NCBI GenBank assembly: GCA_000432915.1
Contig: HF995252.1
Span: forward strand, 47,533-111,532
Length of the DNA stretch: 64,000 nt
Origin: Firmicutes bacterium CAG:194
Lineage (GTDB): Bacteria > Bacillota > Clostridia > Lachnospirales > Lachnospiraceae
Direction of reading: 5' to 3'
Shown here: positions 32,641-41,702 of the stretch, piece by piece
Layout: each line of letters opens with the position of its first letter
Position numbering within the stretch: position 1 is the first letter of the stretch
Position numbers and translations under genes: made by a program
The notes under the pieces: model-generated
Database searches by the model: none
Told to the model about the DNA's origin: nothing
What the model saw: only the letters and a program-made list of their open reading frames with translations

Positions 32641-33407
32641 AGCTGCAGCATATCCATAAATTTTTTAATCCGGGTTCTGTCAATGAGATCTGCCTTTTTG
32701 ATGACTTCAATCTGACAGTGAAGGACGGAGAGTTTGTTTCTGTTGTCGGCAGTAACGGTTCGGGTAAGACTTCTATGTTGAATATTATCTGTGGCAGTAT
32801 TGATATTGACCACGGACAGATCTTAATAGATGGTAAAGATTATGCCGGCAAAAAGGATTTTGTCAGAAGCCGACAGATCGGCCGTGTATTTCAGGATCCT
32901 TCCAAAGGAACGTGTCCACAGATGACCATTCTGGAAAATATGTCGATTGCGGAAAATAAGGGAAAACCGTTCAATTTAACAAGAGGTGTCAATAAAGCAC
33001 ACATCGATTATTACCGTGAAATGCTTGCACACTTAAATCTCGGACTTGAAGATAAGATGCACACACCGGTAGGTGCGCTTTCCGGCGGTCAGCGTCAGGC
33101 AGTGGCACTTTTAATGGCAACAATGACACCGATTGATTTTCTGATCCTGGATGAGCATACAGCAGCACTTGATCCGAAAACAGCAGAGATTATCATGCAG
33201 CTGACTGATCAGGTGGTACGGGAAAAGAAAGTCACAACGATCATGGTCACCCATAATCTTCGTTATGCGGTAGAATACGGAAGCCGTCTTCTGATGATGC
33301 ATGAAGGCAAGGTCATTTTAGACAAGATCGGCGAAGAAAAGAAGAATGTAGATACGGAAGAAATCATGAAGATCTTTAACCAAATCAGTGTAGAATGTGG
33401 TAATTAA
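32634..33407 (+). CDS. trpZ: ABC transporter ATP-binding protein (TrpZ-like)
   Basis: A 257-residue ATPase that powers the importer. Walker A is VGSNGSGKTSMLN, the Q-loop is in GRVFQDPSKG, the signature is ALSGGQRQAVALL, Walker B is LILDEHTAALDP and the H-loop is MVTHN. The A residue after LDEH (usual P in DEPT is H-T here) is a common variant in this subgroup. The signal peptidase gene starts one base after its stop, so lepB may share the T-box-controlled transcript. Confidence 0.92.
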   Translation: MLELQHIHKFFNPGSVNEICLFDDFNLTVKDGEFVSVVGSNGSGKTSMLNIICGSIDIDHGQILIDGKDYAGKKDFVRSRQIGRVFQDPSKGTCPQMTILENMSIAENKGKPFNLTRGVNKAHIDYYREMLAHLNLGLEDKMHTPVGALSGGQRQAVALLMATMTPIDFLILDEHTAALDPKTAEIIMQLTDQVVREKKVTTIMVTHNLRYAVEYGSRLLMMHEGKVILDKIGEEKKNVDTEEIMKIFNQISVECGN

Positions 33408-33408
33408 C

Positions 33409-34026
33409 ATGAAGAAAGAGACCAAAAAGGAAATTTTTTCCTGGATCTGGACGCTGGCAGTAGCGTTTGTGATCGCACTGTTTTTAAATCATTATATTAT
33501 TGTCAATGCAAATGTGCCGACTGGTTCGATGGAAAATACGATCCAGCCGGGAGACCGTCTGATCGGTTTCCGCCTTTCTTACCAGAAGGAAGGACCTAAA
33601 CGCGGAGATATTATTATTTTTAATTATCCGGTGGATGAGTCGGAAATATATATCAAGCGTGTGATCGGACTTCCGGGAGAAACTTTGGAAATCAGAGATG
33701 CCAAGGTCTATATCAATCACAGCGATACGCCGCTTGCTGAGCCTTATCTGAAGGAAAACTGGGTTGCCATGAATGACGGATTGACCTATGAAATCCCGGA
33801 GGAATGCTATTTTGTAATGGGAGATAACAGGAATAATTCGGCAGACGGCAGGTACTGGGCAATGGAAGCAGTTGATTATGGTGCGGCAGACAGTATTGAG
33901 GAAGCAGTAGAGAATGAATATTGTTTCGTACGTCAGGATCAGATACTTGGAAAAGCAATCTTCCGTTATTTTCCGAAACCCACCTTGCTGAACCAGTCGC
34001 CTTATGAGGAAGATACAGATCAATAA
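33409..34026 (+). CDS. lepB: Signal peptidase I
   Basis: Membrane serine protease that removes Sec and Tat signal peptides, 205 residues. One N-terminal membrane segment (WIWTLAVAFVIALFLNHYII) is followed by box B with the catalytic Ser (VPTGSMENTIQPGD), box D with the catalytic Lys (YIKRVIGLPGE) and box E (VMGDNRNNSADGRYWG-like, here DGRYW). The short Gram-positive form is expected. The ATG is one base after the trpZ-like stop and has no clear ribosome binding site, so translation is probably coupled. A hairpin terminator follows. Confidence 0.92.
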   Translation: MKKETKKEIFSWIWTLAVAFVIALFLNHYIIVNANVPTGSMENTIQPGDRLIGFRLSYQKEGPKRGDIIIFNYPVDESEIYIKRVIGLPGETLEIRDAKVYINHSDTPLAEPYLKENWVAMNDGLTYEIPEECYFVMGDNRNNSADGRYWAMEAVDYGAADSIEEAVENEYCFVRQDQILGKAIFRYFPKPTLLNQSPYEEDTDQ

Positions 34027-34047
34027 AAGTTTGTATATCAGAAAAAT

Positions 34048-34081
34048 AAGCCGCATGCAACCTGCATGCGGCTTTGCTTAT
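34048..34081. terminator. Bidirectional terminator between lepB and pyrI
   Basis: GCCGCATGCA and TGCATGCGGC form a ten-pair stem with a three-base loop, flanked by TAA-rich sequence on the left and TTTGCTT on the right, between convergent genes. Confidence 0.75.
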
Positions 34082-34082
34082 C

Positions 34083-34526
34083 TTATTGATAGAACAGATC
34101 TCTTTTTCTGCATTTCTCTTCACAGTATTTGCAGCGGTAAATTTCTTTCTTCTCGTCTGCCAGTACAAAGATGTGTGGAAGCTCCTGCTCAATGGAAGTG
34201 ATGCAGCGGGGGTTCCGGCATTTGATGACGTTTTTGATCTCTTTTGGCAGGCTCAGATCTCTTTTCTCAACGATCTTGCCGTCCTTGATCACATTGACGG
34301 TGATGTTATGGTCGATAAAACCGAGCACATCGATATTCAGTGTATTGATATCACACTCCACCTTCAGGATATCCTTTTTTCCTTTTTTGTTGCTGCGCGC
34401 ATTTTTGATGATCGCAACTGTACAATCCAGTTTATCAAGCTGGAGAAGATGATAGATCGTCAGGCTTTTGCCTGCTTCAATATGATCCAGTACAAAGCCC
34501 TCCTCAATTTTTCCTACATTTAACAT
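34083..34526 (-). CDS. pyrI: Aspartate carbamoyltransferase regulatory subunit
   Basis: A 147-residue allosteric subunit that binds nucleotides and joins PyrB trimers. The N-terminal nucleotide-binding domain (GFVLDHIEAGKSLTIYHLL) is followed by a zinc ribbon with CRNPRC and CKYCEEKC, giving the four Cys ligands. It lies 94 bp downstream of pyrB on the same strand. A GGAGAC precedes the ATG. Confidence 0.95.
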   Translation of the reverse strand: MLNVGKIEEGFVLDHIEAGKSLTIYHLLQLDKLDCTVAIIKNARSNKKGKKDILKVECDINTLNIDVLGFIDHNITVNVIKDGKIVEKRDLSLPKEIKNVIKCRNPRCITSIEQELPHIFVLADEKKEIYRCKYCEEKCRKRDLFYQ

Positions 34527-34620
34527 GGTTGTCTCCTTCTATATATATTAATCTGTGAATATGTGGTAACATGCTTTTTTCCATGCATTTACGGTAACTA
34601 TTCAGCACCTGATCCGCCGT

Positions 34621-35532
34621 TTATGCAAGCTCAAGAAGTGTCAGGATCAGTGCCATGCGAACATAGACACCGTACTGTACCTGCTTGAAGTAAACAGCTC
34701 TCGGATCATCGTCTACTTCAACGGAAATTTCATTGACACGCGGAAGCGGATGGAGTACAAGCATATCCGGTTTTGCAAGTTCCATTTTCTGTTTATTCAG
34801 AATATAGAAATCTTTTAATCTGACGTAATCTTCTTCGTTGAAGAAACGTTCCTTTTGGACTCTTGTCATGTAGAGCAGATCCAGATCTGCAATCGTATCT
34901 TCCAGACTGGTGTTTTCTTCGTAAGAGATGCCCATTTCTTTGAGCATATCCGTGATATAATCCGGAACACGAAGCTCCTCCGGAGAGATAAATACAAAGT
35001 GAATATCCTCATAACGTACCAGAGCACGGATCAGGGAGTGAACGGTACGACCGAATTTCAGGTCACCACAGAGGCCAATCGTAAAATGATCGAGGCGCCC
35101 TTTCAGGCTGCGGATCGTCAGAAGGTCTGTCAGTGTCTGGGTAGGATGCTGATGTCCGCCATCACCGGCGTTGATGACCGGGATACGGGAATGTGCAGCT
35201 GCGACCATCGGCGCACCTTCCTTTGGATGGCGCATGGCGCAGATATCTGCAAAACAGGAAATAACGCGGATCGTATCGGAAACGCTTTCTCCCTTGGAAG
35301 CGGAAGAGGAACCTGCATCGGAAAAACCGATAACTTGTCCGCCAAGATTGATCATGGCGCTTTCAAAACTTAAACGCGTTCTGGTACTTGGCTCATAAAA
35401 GCAGGTTGCAAGCTTCTTTCCGTCACACTTGTGTGCGTATTTCTGAGGATTTTTTTCGATGTCTGCAGCAAGATCAAACAGCTGCTCAAGTTCATCTGTT
35501 GTAAAATCCAGTGGACTCATTACATGTCTCAT
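34621..35532 (-). CDS. pyrB: Aspartate carbamoyltransferase catalytic subunit
   Basis: Condenses carbamoyl phosphate with aspartate in pyrimidine synthesis, 303 residues. The carbamoyl-phosphate site is [13 protein letters not shown], the 80s loop includes [14 protein letters not shown], and [11 protein letters not shown] and [10 protein letters not shown] are conserved active-site segments. The start ATG at 35532 follows AAAGGAG; the open frame extends upstream through hairpin DNA that is not expected to be coding. With pyrI it should form the allosteric dodecamer. No PyrR-type attenuator was recognised. Confidence 0.97.
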   Translation of the reverse strand: MRHVMSPLDFTTDELEQLFDLAADIEKNPQKYAHKCDGKKLATCFYEPSTRTRLSFESAMINLGGQVIGFSDAGSSSASKGESVSDTIRVISCFADICAMRHPKEGAPMVAAAHSRIPVINAGDGGHQHPTQTLTDLLTIRSLKGRLDHFTIGLCGDLKFGRTVHSLIRALVRYEDIHFVFISPEELRVPDYITDMLKEMGISYEENTSLEDTIADLDLLYMTRVQKERFFNEEDYVRLKDFYILNKQKMELAKPDMLVLHPLPRVNEISVEVDDDPRAVYFKQVQYGVYVRMALILTLLELA

Positions 35533-35722
35533 AGTTTGTTCTCCTTTATATGTATGGTCGGAGCAGACGCATGCAAAGCGGACTTTGTCCTCGGCGTCTG
35601 CGCAGGTCATCAGGGCTCCTCCCACTCTGCGAGCGGGTCCCTCCTCATGACATTATTTGGAACCGCAGCTCATGCAGGAGCCGCGGCTACATCATGCATC
35701 TTCAATGCATGACATTACATAA
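35533..35722 (-). promoter_or_regulatory. pyrB leader with hairpins
   Basis: No gene is seen. On the minus strand there are three palindromes: GCAGACGC/GCGTCTGC; AGGGACCCGCTC ... GAGTGGG-GGAGCCCT (the motif shared with the repeat cluster at 14155); and a GCC-rich pair GTAGCCGCGGC/GAGCTGCGG. ATGTAATGTCATGCATTG starts the leader. They may be repeat DNA or part of an attenuator; no T-run supports a terminator. Confidence 0.4.
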
Positions 35723-35758
35723 ATAGAATCGAAGGGAAATGATTCTCTTCGATTCTAT
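35723..35758 (-). terminator. Terminator of the nitroreductase gene
   Basis: ATAGAATCGAAG (35723-35734) pairs with CTTCGATTCTAT (35747-35758). Read leftward it ends in TTTATG, just past the nitroreductase stop. Confidence 0.6.
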
Positions 35759-35762
35759 CAGT

Positions 35763-36302
35763 TTACTTATACGTTAATAAATCAGCTACAGCTTTTCTTT
35801 TTGGAGCTGCAGGTGTTTCGTCCGGATATCCGACCGGGATCAGTGCTACCAGTTCTCTGTCTTCCGGGATCTCTAATAAAGAAGTAATTTTATCATTGTC
35901 AAATAATCCCATGATTACGGTGCCAAGACCTGCTTCATAGGCGGCTAAACAAAATGTCTGGCTGGCAACACCCGCATCATACATCTGCCAGGTATCTCCA
36001 CGCTCTGTAGAGAAGGAACCGTCTCTTTCGTAGCCACATCTGTTTTTGATAACGGTAACAGCGATTAAAAGTGGTGCATTTTCAATAATTTTACCATTAT
36101 TTGGGAAAATAGTGGTACAGTCACGTCCGATCTTGTCCTTTAATTCGCCTTCGATCGCGATATAGCGGATCGTCTGGGAATGCTTCCAGCTTGGTGCATA
36201 AGAAGCTGCTTCGATCACGGATTCAAGCAGTGCGTGATCAACAGGATCCGGTTTATACTTTCTGATACTTCTACGTCCATAAATACATTCTTTTGCAGTC
36301 AT
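35763..36302 (-). CDS. Nitroreductase-family flavoprotein
   Basis: A 179-residue FMN-dependent NAD(P)H oxidoreductase. The FMN-phosphate Arg cluster is GRRSIRKYKPDPV; APSWKHSQTIRY replaces the usual SAPSAGNxQPW; and AYEAGLGTVIMGLFDNDKI with ALIPVGYPDE gives the C-terminal motif. The native substrate of such short nitroreductases is generally unknown. AAGGAGGAACTT precedes the ATG. A leftward promoter TTGCAA-N17-TAATAT with extended TGC lies near 36333-36362. Confidence 0.88.
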   Translation of the reverse strand: MTAKECIYGRRSIRKYKPDPVDHALLESVIEAASYAPSWKHSQTIRYIAIEGELKDKIGRDCTTIFPNNGKIIENAPLLIAVTVIKNRCGYERDGSFSTERGDTWQMYDAGVASQTFCLAAYEAGLGTVIMGLFDNDKITSLLEIPEDRELVALIPVGYPDETPAAPKRKAVADLLTYK

Positions 36303-36436
36303 AAGTTCCTCCTTCTGATTTGCTTTTGCCTATTATATTAGCATACCGTATTGTCACTTGCAATGCTTATCTGGGAATAAAATTGAAACAATATTGCCAG
36401 AAAAAGAGCATTATTTTGCTTACTTTATTTTAGTAC

Positions 36437-36464
36437 TTGCAAATTGATGAAAAACTGATACAAT
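36437..36464 (+). promoter_or_regulatory. Promoter of the MATE gene
   Basis: TTGCAA (36437-36442) and TACAAT (36459-36464) are 16 bp apart, 77 bp before the start codon. Confidence 0.6.
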
Positions 36465-36540
36465 GCAGCGAGGAAGGAAATCTGAAACAGTGGATTTCCG
36501 GGGATGACAGTGAAAAATAAATGAGACAAAGGAGAAAATC

Positions 36541-37908
36541 ATGGAACTGGATATGACAAAAGGGAAACCGATGGGTCTGATGCTGCGTTTCCTGATCCCG
36601 GTTGCGATCGGTAATATTTTTCAGCAGCTTTACAATACGGTAGACAGTATTATTGTGGGTCGTTTTGTCGGTGTCGGGGCTCTTGCCGCAGTAGGAAGCA
36701 CAGGAACGATCATGTTTCTGATCCTCGGCTTTTTATCAGGGCTGACATCAGGCTTTACGGTGCTTGTATCACAGAGATTTGGTGCGGGAGATATTAAAGG
36801 CATGAAAAGAGCAGTTGGAAATGCTGCACTTCTGGCAGTGATCGTATCAGCGGTCATGACATTCTTCAGCATGGTCTTTATGAAGCAGCTTCTGACACTG
36901 ATGAATACGCCTGCGGATATTTATCAGGATGCATATGATTACATTATCGTGATCTGTGGTGGTATCTGCTGTAATGTTTTATACAATATGATGGCAGCTG
37001 TTCTGCGTGCAGTCGGAAACAGCAAAGTGCCACTGTATTTTCTGCTGGTTTCCGTTGTACTGAACTGCGGGCTGGATCTGTTCCTGATCATCGTCTGGGA
37101 TATGGGAGTGGCAGGCGCTGCCTGGGCAACAATTATTTCACAGGGTGTATCCGGTGTACTGTGTCTGTTTTATGTATATAAGAAAATGGAGATATTGCAT
37201 CCGGGAAAAGGGAACTGGAAGCTGGAGCATACGCTTAGCATGCAGCAGTTAGCGATCGGTATTCCGATGGCGCTGCAGTTTTCCATTACGGCGGTCGGTG
37301 CGATCATTCTGCAGAGCGCTTTGAATCTGCTTGGTTCTGTCATGGTAGCAGCTTATACCGCAGCTTCCAAGGTGGAGCAGGTTGTGACACAGCCATTCCT
37401 TGCCATGGGAGCCACAATGGCGACCTACAGTGCACAGAATATGGGAATCGCGGATATCAAACGGATCCGCAAGGGTGTCACAGCAGCCAATCTGATGACG
37501 ATTGTTTATGCTGTTGTGATCGGTGTGCTCATGGCGACAGTACTTGTTTCAGTCGTCCCTGTTTTTGTGACCGGCGACAATGTGCAGGCAGTAGTCGATG
37601 CAGCGGCGATTTATATGCGTATCAGCGCACTTTTCTATATACCGCTTGGACTGATCTTTGTATTCCGTAATGTACTGCAGGGCGCAGGTTATGGGTTCCT
37701 GCCAATGATGGGCGGCGTTGTGGAGCTTGTCTGCCGTACGGTTTTTGCATTCCTTGCAGCATATCACCACAGCTACACGGGTGTCTGTATTGCCAATGTC
37801 AGTGCATGGGTAGGCGCGGGCTTCTTTTTGCTGGCTGTCTACTTATATAAGATGAAACGAATTGAAACGCATTTGCAGAGACCGGAGCCGTCAGTGCATG
37901 GTGTTTAA
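36541..37908 (+). CDS. MATE-family efflux transporter
   Basis: A 455-residue multidrug/toxin exporter of the DinF/NorM type with twelve hydrophobic segments. The family start LMLRFLIPVAIGNIFQQLYNTVDSI carries the conserved Asp and the Y-N-T-V-D stretch; VGALAAVGSTGTIMFL and the second-half repeat IVYAVVIGVL follow. It is driven by a Na+ or H+ gradient; the substrate is not readable. AAAGGAG precedes the ATG. Its end overlaps the convergent CmpB-like gene by 18 bp. Confidence 0.92.
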   Translation: MELDMTKGKPMGLMLRFLIPVAIGNIFQQLYNTVDSIIVGRFVGVGALAAVGSTGTIMFLILGFLSGLTSGFTVLVSQRFGAGDIKGMKRAVGNAALLAVIVSAVMTFFSMVFMKQLLTLMNTPADIYQDAYDYIIVICGGICCNVLYNMMAAVLRAVGNSKVPLYFLLVSVVLNCGLDLFLIIVWDMGVAGAAWATIISQGVSGVLCLFYVYKKMEILHPGKGNWKLEHTLSMQQLAIGIPMALQFSITAVGAIILQSALNLLGSVMVAAYTAASKVEQVVTQPFLAMGATMATYSAQNMGIADIKRIRKGVTAANLMTIVYAVVIGVLMATVLVSVVPVFVTGDNVQAVVDAAAIYMRISALFYIPLGLIFVFRNVLQGAGYGFLPMMGGVVELVCRTVFAFLAAYHHSYTGVCIANVSAWVGAGFFLLAVYLYKMKRIETHLQRPEPSVHGV

Positions 37909-38277
37909 AATATATTCATAAAGAAGTCCTGTACCAAACCAGCAGGGCGCATAATCCAGCCGGATCACACCATCAATATTGAGCGGAGCCTCCGAATAAT
38001 CCCACGGGCAGGCATGCTTCTTTTGGAGCAGCCTGCCCGTTATAAATTCTGTGACAAAGATACAGACGGTATAGACACTGCCCCGCAGCAGAAGCGGCTT
38101 GCCCTTTAACAGTCTGGACAAGGGCTGCAGGAGAACAGCCATTCCATAGATCGGAAACATCCAGAGGGAAGTATTGCCTTTCAGGCGGATATCATGTTTT
38201 TTCATTGTGCAGGCGGCGGTAAAAATGATCTCCAGACACCAGCCGACGACACCACAGGTCAAGAATTTTTTTATCAT
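37891..38277 (-). CDS. Small CmpB-type (putative ABC permease) membrane protein
   Basis: A 128-residue membrane protein with three or four hydrophobic segments, resembling the ABC_trans_CmpB family annotated as putative ABC transporter permease. Typical pieces are GVVGWCLEIIFTA, SLWMFPIYGMAVLL, FVTEFITGRLLQ and CPWDYSEAPLNIDGVIRLDYAPCWFGTGLLYEY broken at its usual Trp-Asp-Tyr. The name is historical: no ATPase partner is encoded here. It is convergent with and overlaps the MATE gene. Confidence 0.75.
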   Translation of the reverse strand: MIKKFLTCGVVGWCLEIIFTAACTMKKHDIRLKGNTSLWMFPIYGMAVLLQPLSRLLKGKPLLLRGSVYTVCIFVTEFITGRLLQKKHACPWDYSEAPLNIDGVIRLDYAPCWFGTGLLYEYILNTMH

Positions 38278-38391
38278 ACCTGCAGTATTGACAAAATAAC
38301 TTTTTTTATTCCGTAAAAAATTGTATACTGGATAGGATGATGTGAAAAAGCAGCAGACAGGACGTCTGTATAGAGTGGGGAAGTATAAAAC

Positions 38392-39696
38392 ATGAATGAA
38401 AAAGAAGCAATGGAATATATTGCATATTTAAATACACTTGGCAGTAAACCGGGGCTGACTGTAATACGGGAGCTTTTGAGAAGGGCGGGAGATCCGCAGA
38501 AGGAGCTTGCCTTTATCCATATCGCAGGGACGAACGGCAAAGGATCGGTATCAGCCTTTCTATCTAATATCCTGATGGCAGCGGGCTACAGGGTCGGACG
38601 TTATAATTCGCCGACGATACGCACCTACCGGGAACGGATCTGTGTCAACAAGTCCATGATCTCGAAGACAGCATTGTGCAGGCTGCTGACACAGTTGAAA
38701 ACATGCTGTGATGAAATGGTGGCGGACGGCTTTGCACATCCGACCTCTTTTGAAGTGGAGACGGTGCTCGGCTTTCTTTATTATAAAGAAAAGAACTGTG
38801 ATATGGTTGTGCTGGAAACGGGCATGGGCGGCAGGCTGGATGCGACCAATGTCATACCGGATCCGCAAAAGCTTCTGGCGGTATTTGCTTCCGTCAGCAT
38901 GGATCACATGGCATTCCTGGGTGATAGCCTCGGGCAGATCGCAAAAGAAAAAGCAGGGATCATTACACAGGGCTGCAGTGTGGTAACGATGGAACAGCGT
39001 GAGGAGGTTATGGATGTATTTCAGAAAGTCTGTCTCGAAAAGCAGGCAGTACTGACAGTCAGTAAACCGGAGACCGCTTCTTCCATTCACTACGGGCTGG
39101 AAAAACAGACCTTTTTATACAGGAACCGGTTACCGGTTACGATCCGTCTGGCAGGCAATTATCAGATCACAAATGCCCTGCTTGCCCTGCAGGCGGCAGA
39201 AATTTTGCAGCAGAAGGGATTCAGGATCACAGACCGGGCGATCTTAAAGGGCATGGAGCAGACCGGATGGCACGGAAGGTTCGAGATATTGTCCAAAAAG
39301 CCGTATTTTATCGTAGATGGCGCACATAATGAAGATGCAGCGAGAAAGCTGGCGCAGACCGTGCAATTCTATTTTACAAATAAGAAGATTATTTATATAA
39401 TGGGAGTATTAAGGGATAAAGAATATGAAAAGATCGCAGAGATCATGAGTCCCTTTGCAGACAGTATCATCACAGTCACAACGCCCGGTAATCCGAGAGC
39501 GTTGTCTGCCCTTACACTGGCAGAAACTGTGGCGAAGTATCATAACCGTGTGACGGCAGCAGACAGTTTGGAGGAAGCTGTGGAGATGAGCTATCTTCTG
39601 GCAGATAAGGACAGCGTGATCCTGGCATTCGGATCGCTTTCCTATCTGGGACAGATCATGGATATTATAGACAAGATGAAAACGAAGAGAGCGTGA
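38392..39696 (+). CDS. folC: Folylpolyglutamate synthase / dihydrofolate synthase
   Basis: Mur-ligase-fold enzyme (434 residues) that adds glutamate to dihydropteroate and folates. The ATP loop is [31 protein letters not shown] is the folate-side Omega loop, [14 protein letters not shown] and [26 protein letters not shown] contain the metal-binding residues, and [13 protein letters not shown] is the C-terminal motif. It starts the folate cluster: folE begins 5 bp after its stop. Confidence 0.95.
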   Translation: MNEKEAMEYIAYLNTLGSKPGLTVIRELLRRAGDPQKELAFIHIAGTNGKGSVSAFLSNILMAAGYRVGRYNSPTIRTYRERICVNKSMISKTALCRLLTQLKTCCDEMVADGFAHPTSFEVETVLGFLYYKEKNCDMVVLETGMGGRLDATNVIPDPQKLLAVFASVSMDHMAFLGDSLGQIAKEKAGIITQGCSVVTMEQREEVMDVFQKVCLEKQAVLTVSKPETASSIHYGLEKQTFLYRNRLPVTIRLAGNYQITNALLALQAAEILQQKGFRITDRAILKGMEQTGWHGRFEILSKKPYFIVDGAHNEDAARKLAQTVQFYFTNKKIIYIMGVLRDKEYEKIAEIMSPFADSIITVTTPGNPRALSALTLAETVAKYHNRVTAADSLEEAVEMSYLLADKDSVILAFGSLSYLGQIMDIIDKMKTKRA

Positions 39697-39701
39697 GAAG
39701 A

Positions 39702-40259
39702 ATGGTAGATAAACAGAAGATAGAGCAGGCGGTCCGGTTATTACTGGAAGGGATAGGAGAAGATACCGAAAGAGAAGGACTGAAGGAAACACCGGCGCGG
39801 ATCGCAAGGATGTATGAGGAACTGATGGCGGGAATGGACGAAGATGCGGCAGTGCATCTGTCCAAGACTTTTACCTCTCAAAATACAGGCATCGTGCTGG
39901 AAAAGGATATCACCTTTTATTCCATGTGTGAGCATCATATGCTTCCTTTTTACGGAAAAGCACATGTGGCATATATCCCGGACGGGAAGGTTGTCGGGCT
40001 GAGCAAGCTGGCAAGAACGGTAGAGGTATTTGCCAGAAGGCTGCAGCTGCAGGAACAGCTGACGGATCAGATCGCAGATGCCCTGATGGATGAGCTTGGC
40101 GTCAAAGGTGCCATGGTCATGGTACAGGCAGAGCATATGTGCATGACGATGCGTGGGATCAAGAAGCCGGGCAGCCAGACAGTGAGCATTGCCACAAGAG
40201 GCTGTTTTATAGACAATGAAGCACTGCAGAATACATTTTTTCAGATGCTGCACAGCTAA
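39702..40259 (+). CDS. folE: GTP cyclohydrolase I
   Basis: First committed step of folate synthesis, turning GTP into dihydroneopterin triphosphate; 185 residues. Zinc ligands are Cys and His in [21 protein letters not shown] and the Cys in [39 protein letters not shown] is the strongly conserved centre. The ATG lies 5 bp after folC without a strong ribosome binding site, which suggests coupling. Confidence 0.96.
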   Translation: MVDKQKIEQAVRLLLEGIGEDTEREGLKETPARIARMYEELMAGMDEDAAVHLSKTFTSQNTGIVLEKDITFYSMCEHHMLPFYGKAHVAYIPDGKVVGLSKLARTVEVFARRLQLQEQLTDQIADALMDELGVKGAMVMVQAEHMCMTMRGIKKPGSQTVSIATRGCFIDNEALQNTFFQMLHS

Positions 40260-40295
40260 GCTGTGGATATAACGGGAAAGGATGATGCAGTAATT

Positions 40296-40793
40296 ATGGA
40301 ACAGAAAAAAACAGAGCGTATCAACCGGATTTTAACGCATCCTTCTTATATAGAATATGTTTCCCAAAACGCTGAAAAGGAGCAGGACAGGGTGTTCTGC
40401 CATCATGATATGGGGCATTTTCTGGACGTGGCAAGGCTGGCTGAGATATTGAACCTGACAGAAGCGTACGGACAGGATGCAGAGCTGATCTATGCAGCAG
40501 CGCTATTGCATGACATCGGAAGGCATATCCAGTATGAAACGGGAGAAGATCATGCACTGGTCAGTGCACGGATGGCACCGGCTATTTTAAAAGACTGCGG
40601 GTTTATGCAGGAAGAAGCAGAGCAGATCGTATCGGCGATCGCTACCCACAGACTGGCAGAGGTACGCGACAGAAAAGATTTAAACGGATTGTTATACAGG
40701 GCTGATAAGCTGAGCCGTCCCTGCTATTGCTGTAAACAGGAAAGTGCATGCAACTGGAAGGGCGATAAGAAAAACAGACAGCTCATCTGGTAG
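40296..40793 (+). CDS. HD-domain phosphohydrolase inside the folate cluster
   Basis: A 165-residue HD-superfamily protein. Metal ligands are His41 or its neighbours in CHHDMGHFLDVARLAEI, His72-Asp73 in LLHDIGRH, and EDHALVSA. The C-terminus has an unusual Cys group (RPCYCCKQESACNW). The ATG at 40296 is preferred; a GTG at 40263 is in frame but has no ribosome binding site, while AAAGGATG lies between them. Its place between folE and folP suggests removal of phosphate from a pterin intermediate, a step that often has no dedicated gene. This role is inferred from position only. Confidence 0.7.
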   Translation: MEQKKTERINRILTHPSYIEYVSQNAEKEQDRVFCHHDMGHFLDVARLAEILNLTEAYGQDAELIYAAALLHDIGRHIQYETGEDHALVSARMAPAILKDCGFMQEEAEQIVSAIATHRLAEVRDRKDLNGLLYRADKLSRPCYCCKQESACNWKGDKKNRQLIW

Positions 40794-40880
40794 TATATAA
40801 AAACGGCAACAGAAGCGGCGGGATGAATAATTATAGTAAAGACAGATAAACGGCAGGTTATGCAGGAGGAAACGACGGAA

Positions 40881-41690
40881 ATGATTATCGGAAATAAGAC
40901 ATTTGACACACAGCACGAAGCATACATTATGGGCATTTTGAATGTCACTCCCGACTCCTTTTCAGATGGTGGGAAGTTTAATACATTGGATGCGGCGCTC
41001 AGACAGACAGAGCGCATGGTAGAGGAAGGTGCAGCGATCATAGACATTGGTGGCGAATCGACAAGACCGGGCTATACAAAGCTTTCCGATGAAGAGGAGC
41101 TTTCCCGTGTCCTGCCTGTGATCGAGGCGGTCAAGAAGCGGTTTGATGTACCGGTTTCTCTCGATACATACAAATCCGGTGTGGCAAGAGAGGGCTTGCG
41201 GGCAGGTGCAGATATGATCAATGATATCTGGGGACTGCAATACGATCCTGCCATGGCAAAGGTGATCGCAGATGCAGATGCGGCCTGCTGTCTGATGCAT
41301 AACAGAAAGAATACAGACTATCATGACTTTATGAAGGATGTTCTGATGGATCTGGAAAACTCGCTTGAACTGGCAAAAAATGCGGGGATTTCCTATGATA
41401 AGATCATGATCGATCCGGGTGTCGGTTTCGCAAAATCTTATGAACAGAATCTGACAGTTATTAAAAATGTGAGTGAGCTGCACAGTCTGGGGCTTCCGGT
41501 CCTGATGGCAGCAAGCAGAAAATCAGTTGTCGGACTGACACTGGATCTGCCAAAGGATGAGAGACTGGAAGGTACGATCGCGATCACGGTAGCGGCAGTT
41601 CTTTCCGGCTGCAGCTTTATCCGGGTGCATGATGTAAAGGAAAACCTGCGTGCCATGCGGATGGCAAAGGCAATTTTGCAGGCGGAATAG
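40881..41690 (+). CDS. folP: Dihydropteroate synthase
   Basis: Joins p-aminobenzoate to the pterin pyrophosphate; target of sulfonamides. TIM barrel of 269 residues with ILNVTPDSFSDGGKF, IDIGGESTRPGY, VSLDTYKSGVA, INDIWGL, IDPGVGFAKSYEQNL and the C-terminal ASRKS and IRVHDV, all present. The ATG at 40881 follows AGGAGG (40864-40869); an ATG at 40860 is possible but lacks spacing. folBK starts 12 bp after its stop. Confidence 0.96.
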   Translation: MIIGNKTFDTQHEAYIMGILNVTPDSFSDGGKFNTLDAALRQTERMVEEGAAIIDIGGESTRPGYTKLSDEEELSRVLPVIEAVKKRFDVPVSLDTYKSGVAREGLRAGADMINDIWGLQYDPAMAKVIADADAACCLMHNRKNTDYHDFMKDVLMDLENSLELAKNAGISYDKIMIDPGVGFAKSYEQNLTVIKNVSELHSLGLPVLMAASRKSVVGLTLDLPKDERLEGTIAITVAAVLSGCSFIRVHDVKENLRAMRMAKAILQAE

Positions 41691-41702
41691 AAAGAGGATT
41701 CC

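Noticed and set aside
35533..35625. N-terminal extension of PyrB upstream of 35532
   Set aside because: The extension lies over hairpin DNA, is rich in Cys, and the AAAGGAG site clearly marks the ATG at 35532 that matches the normal PyrB start.
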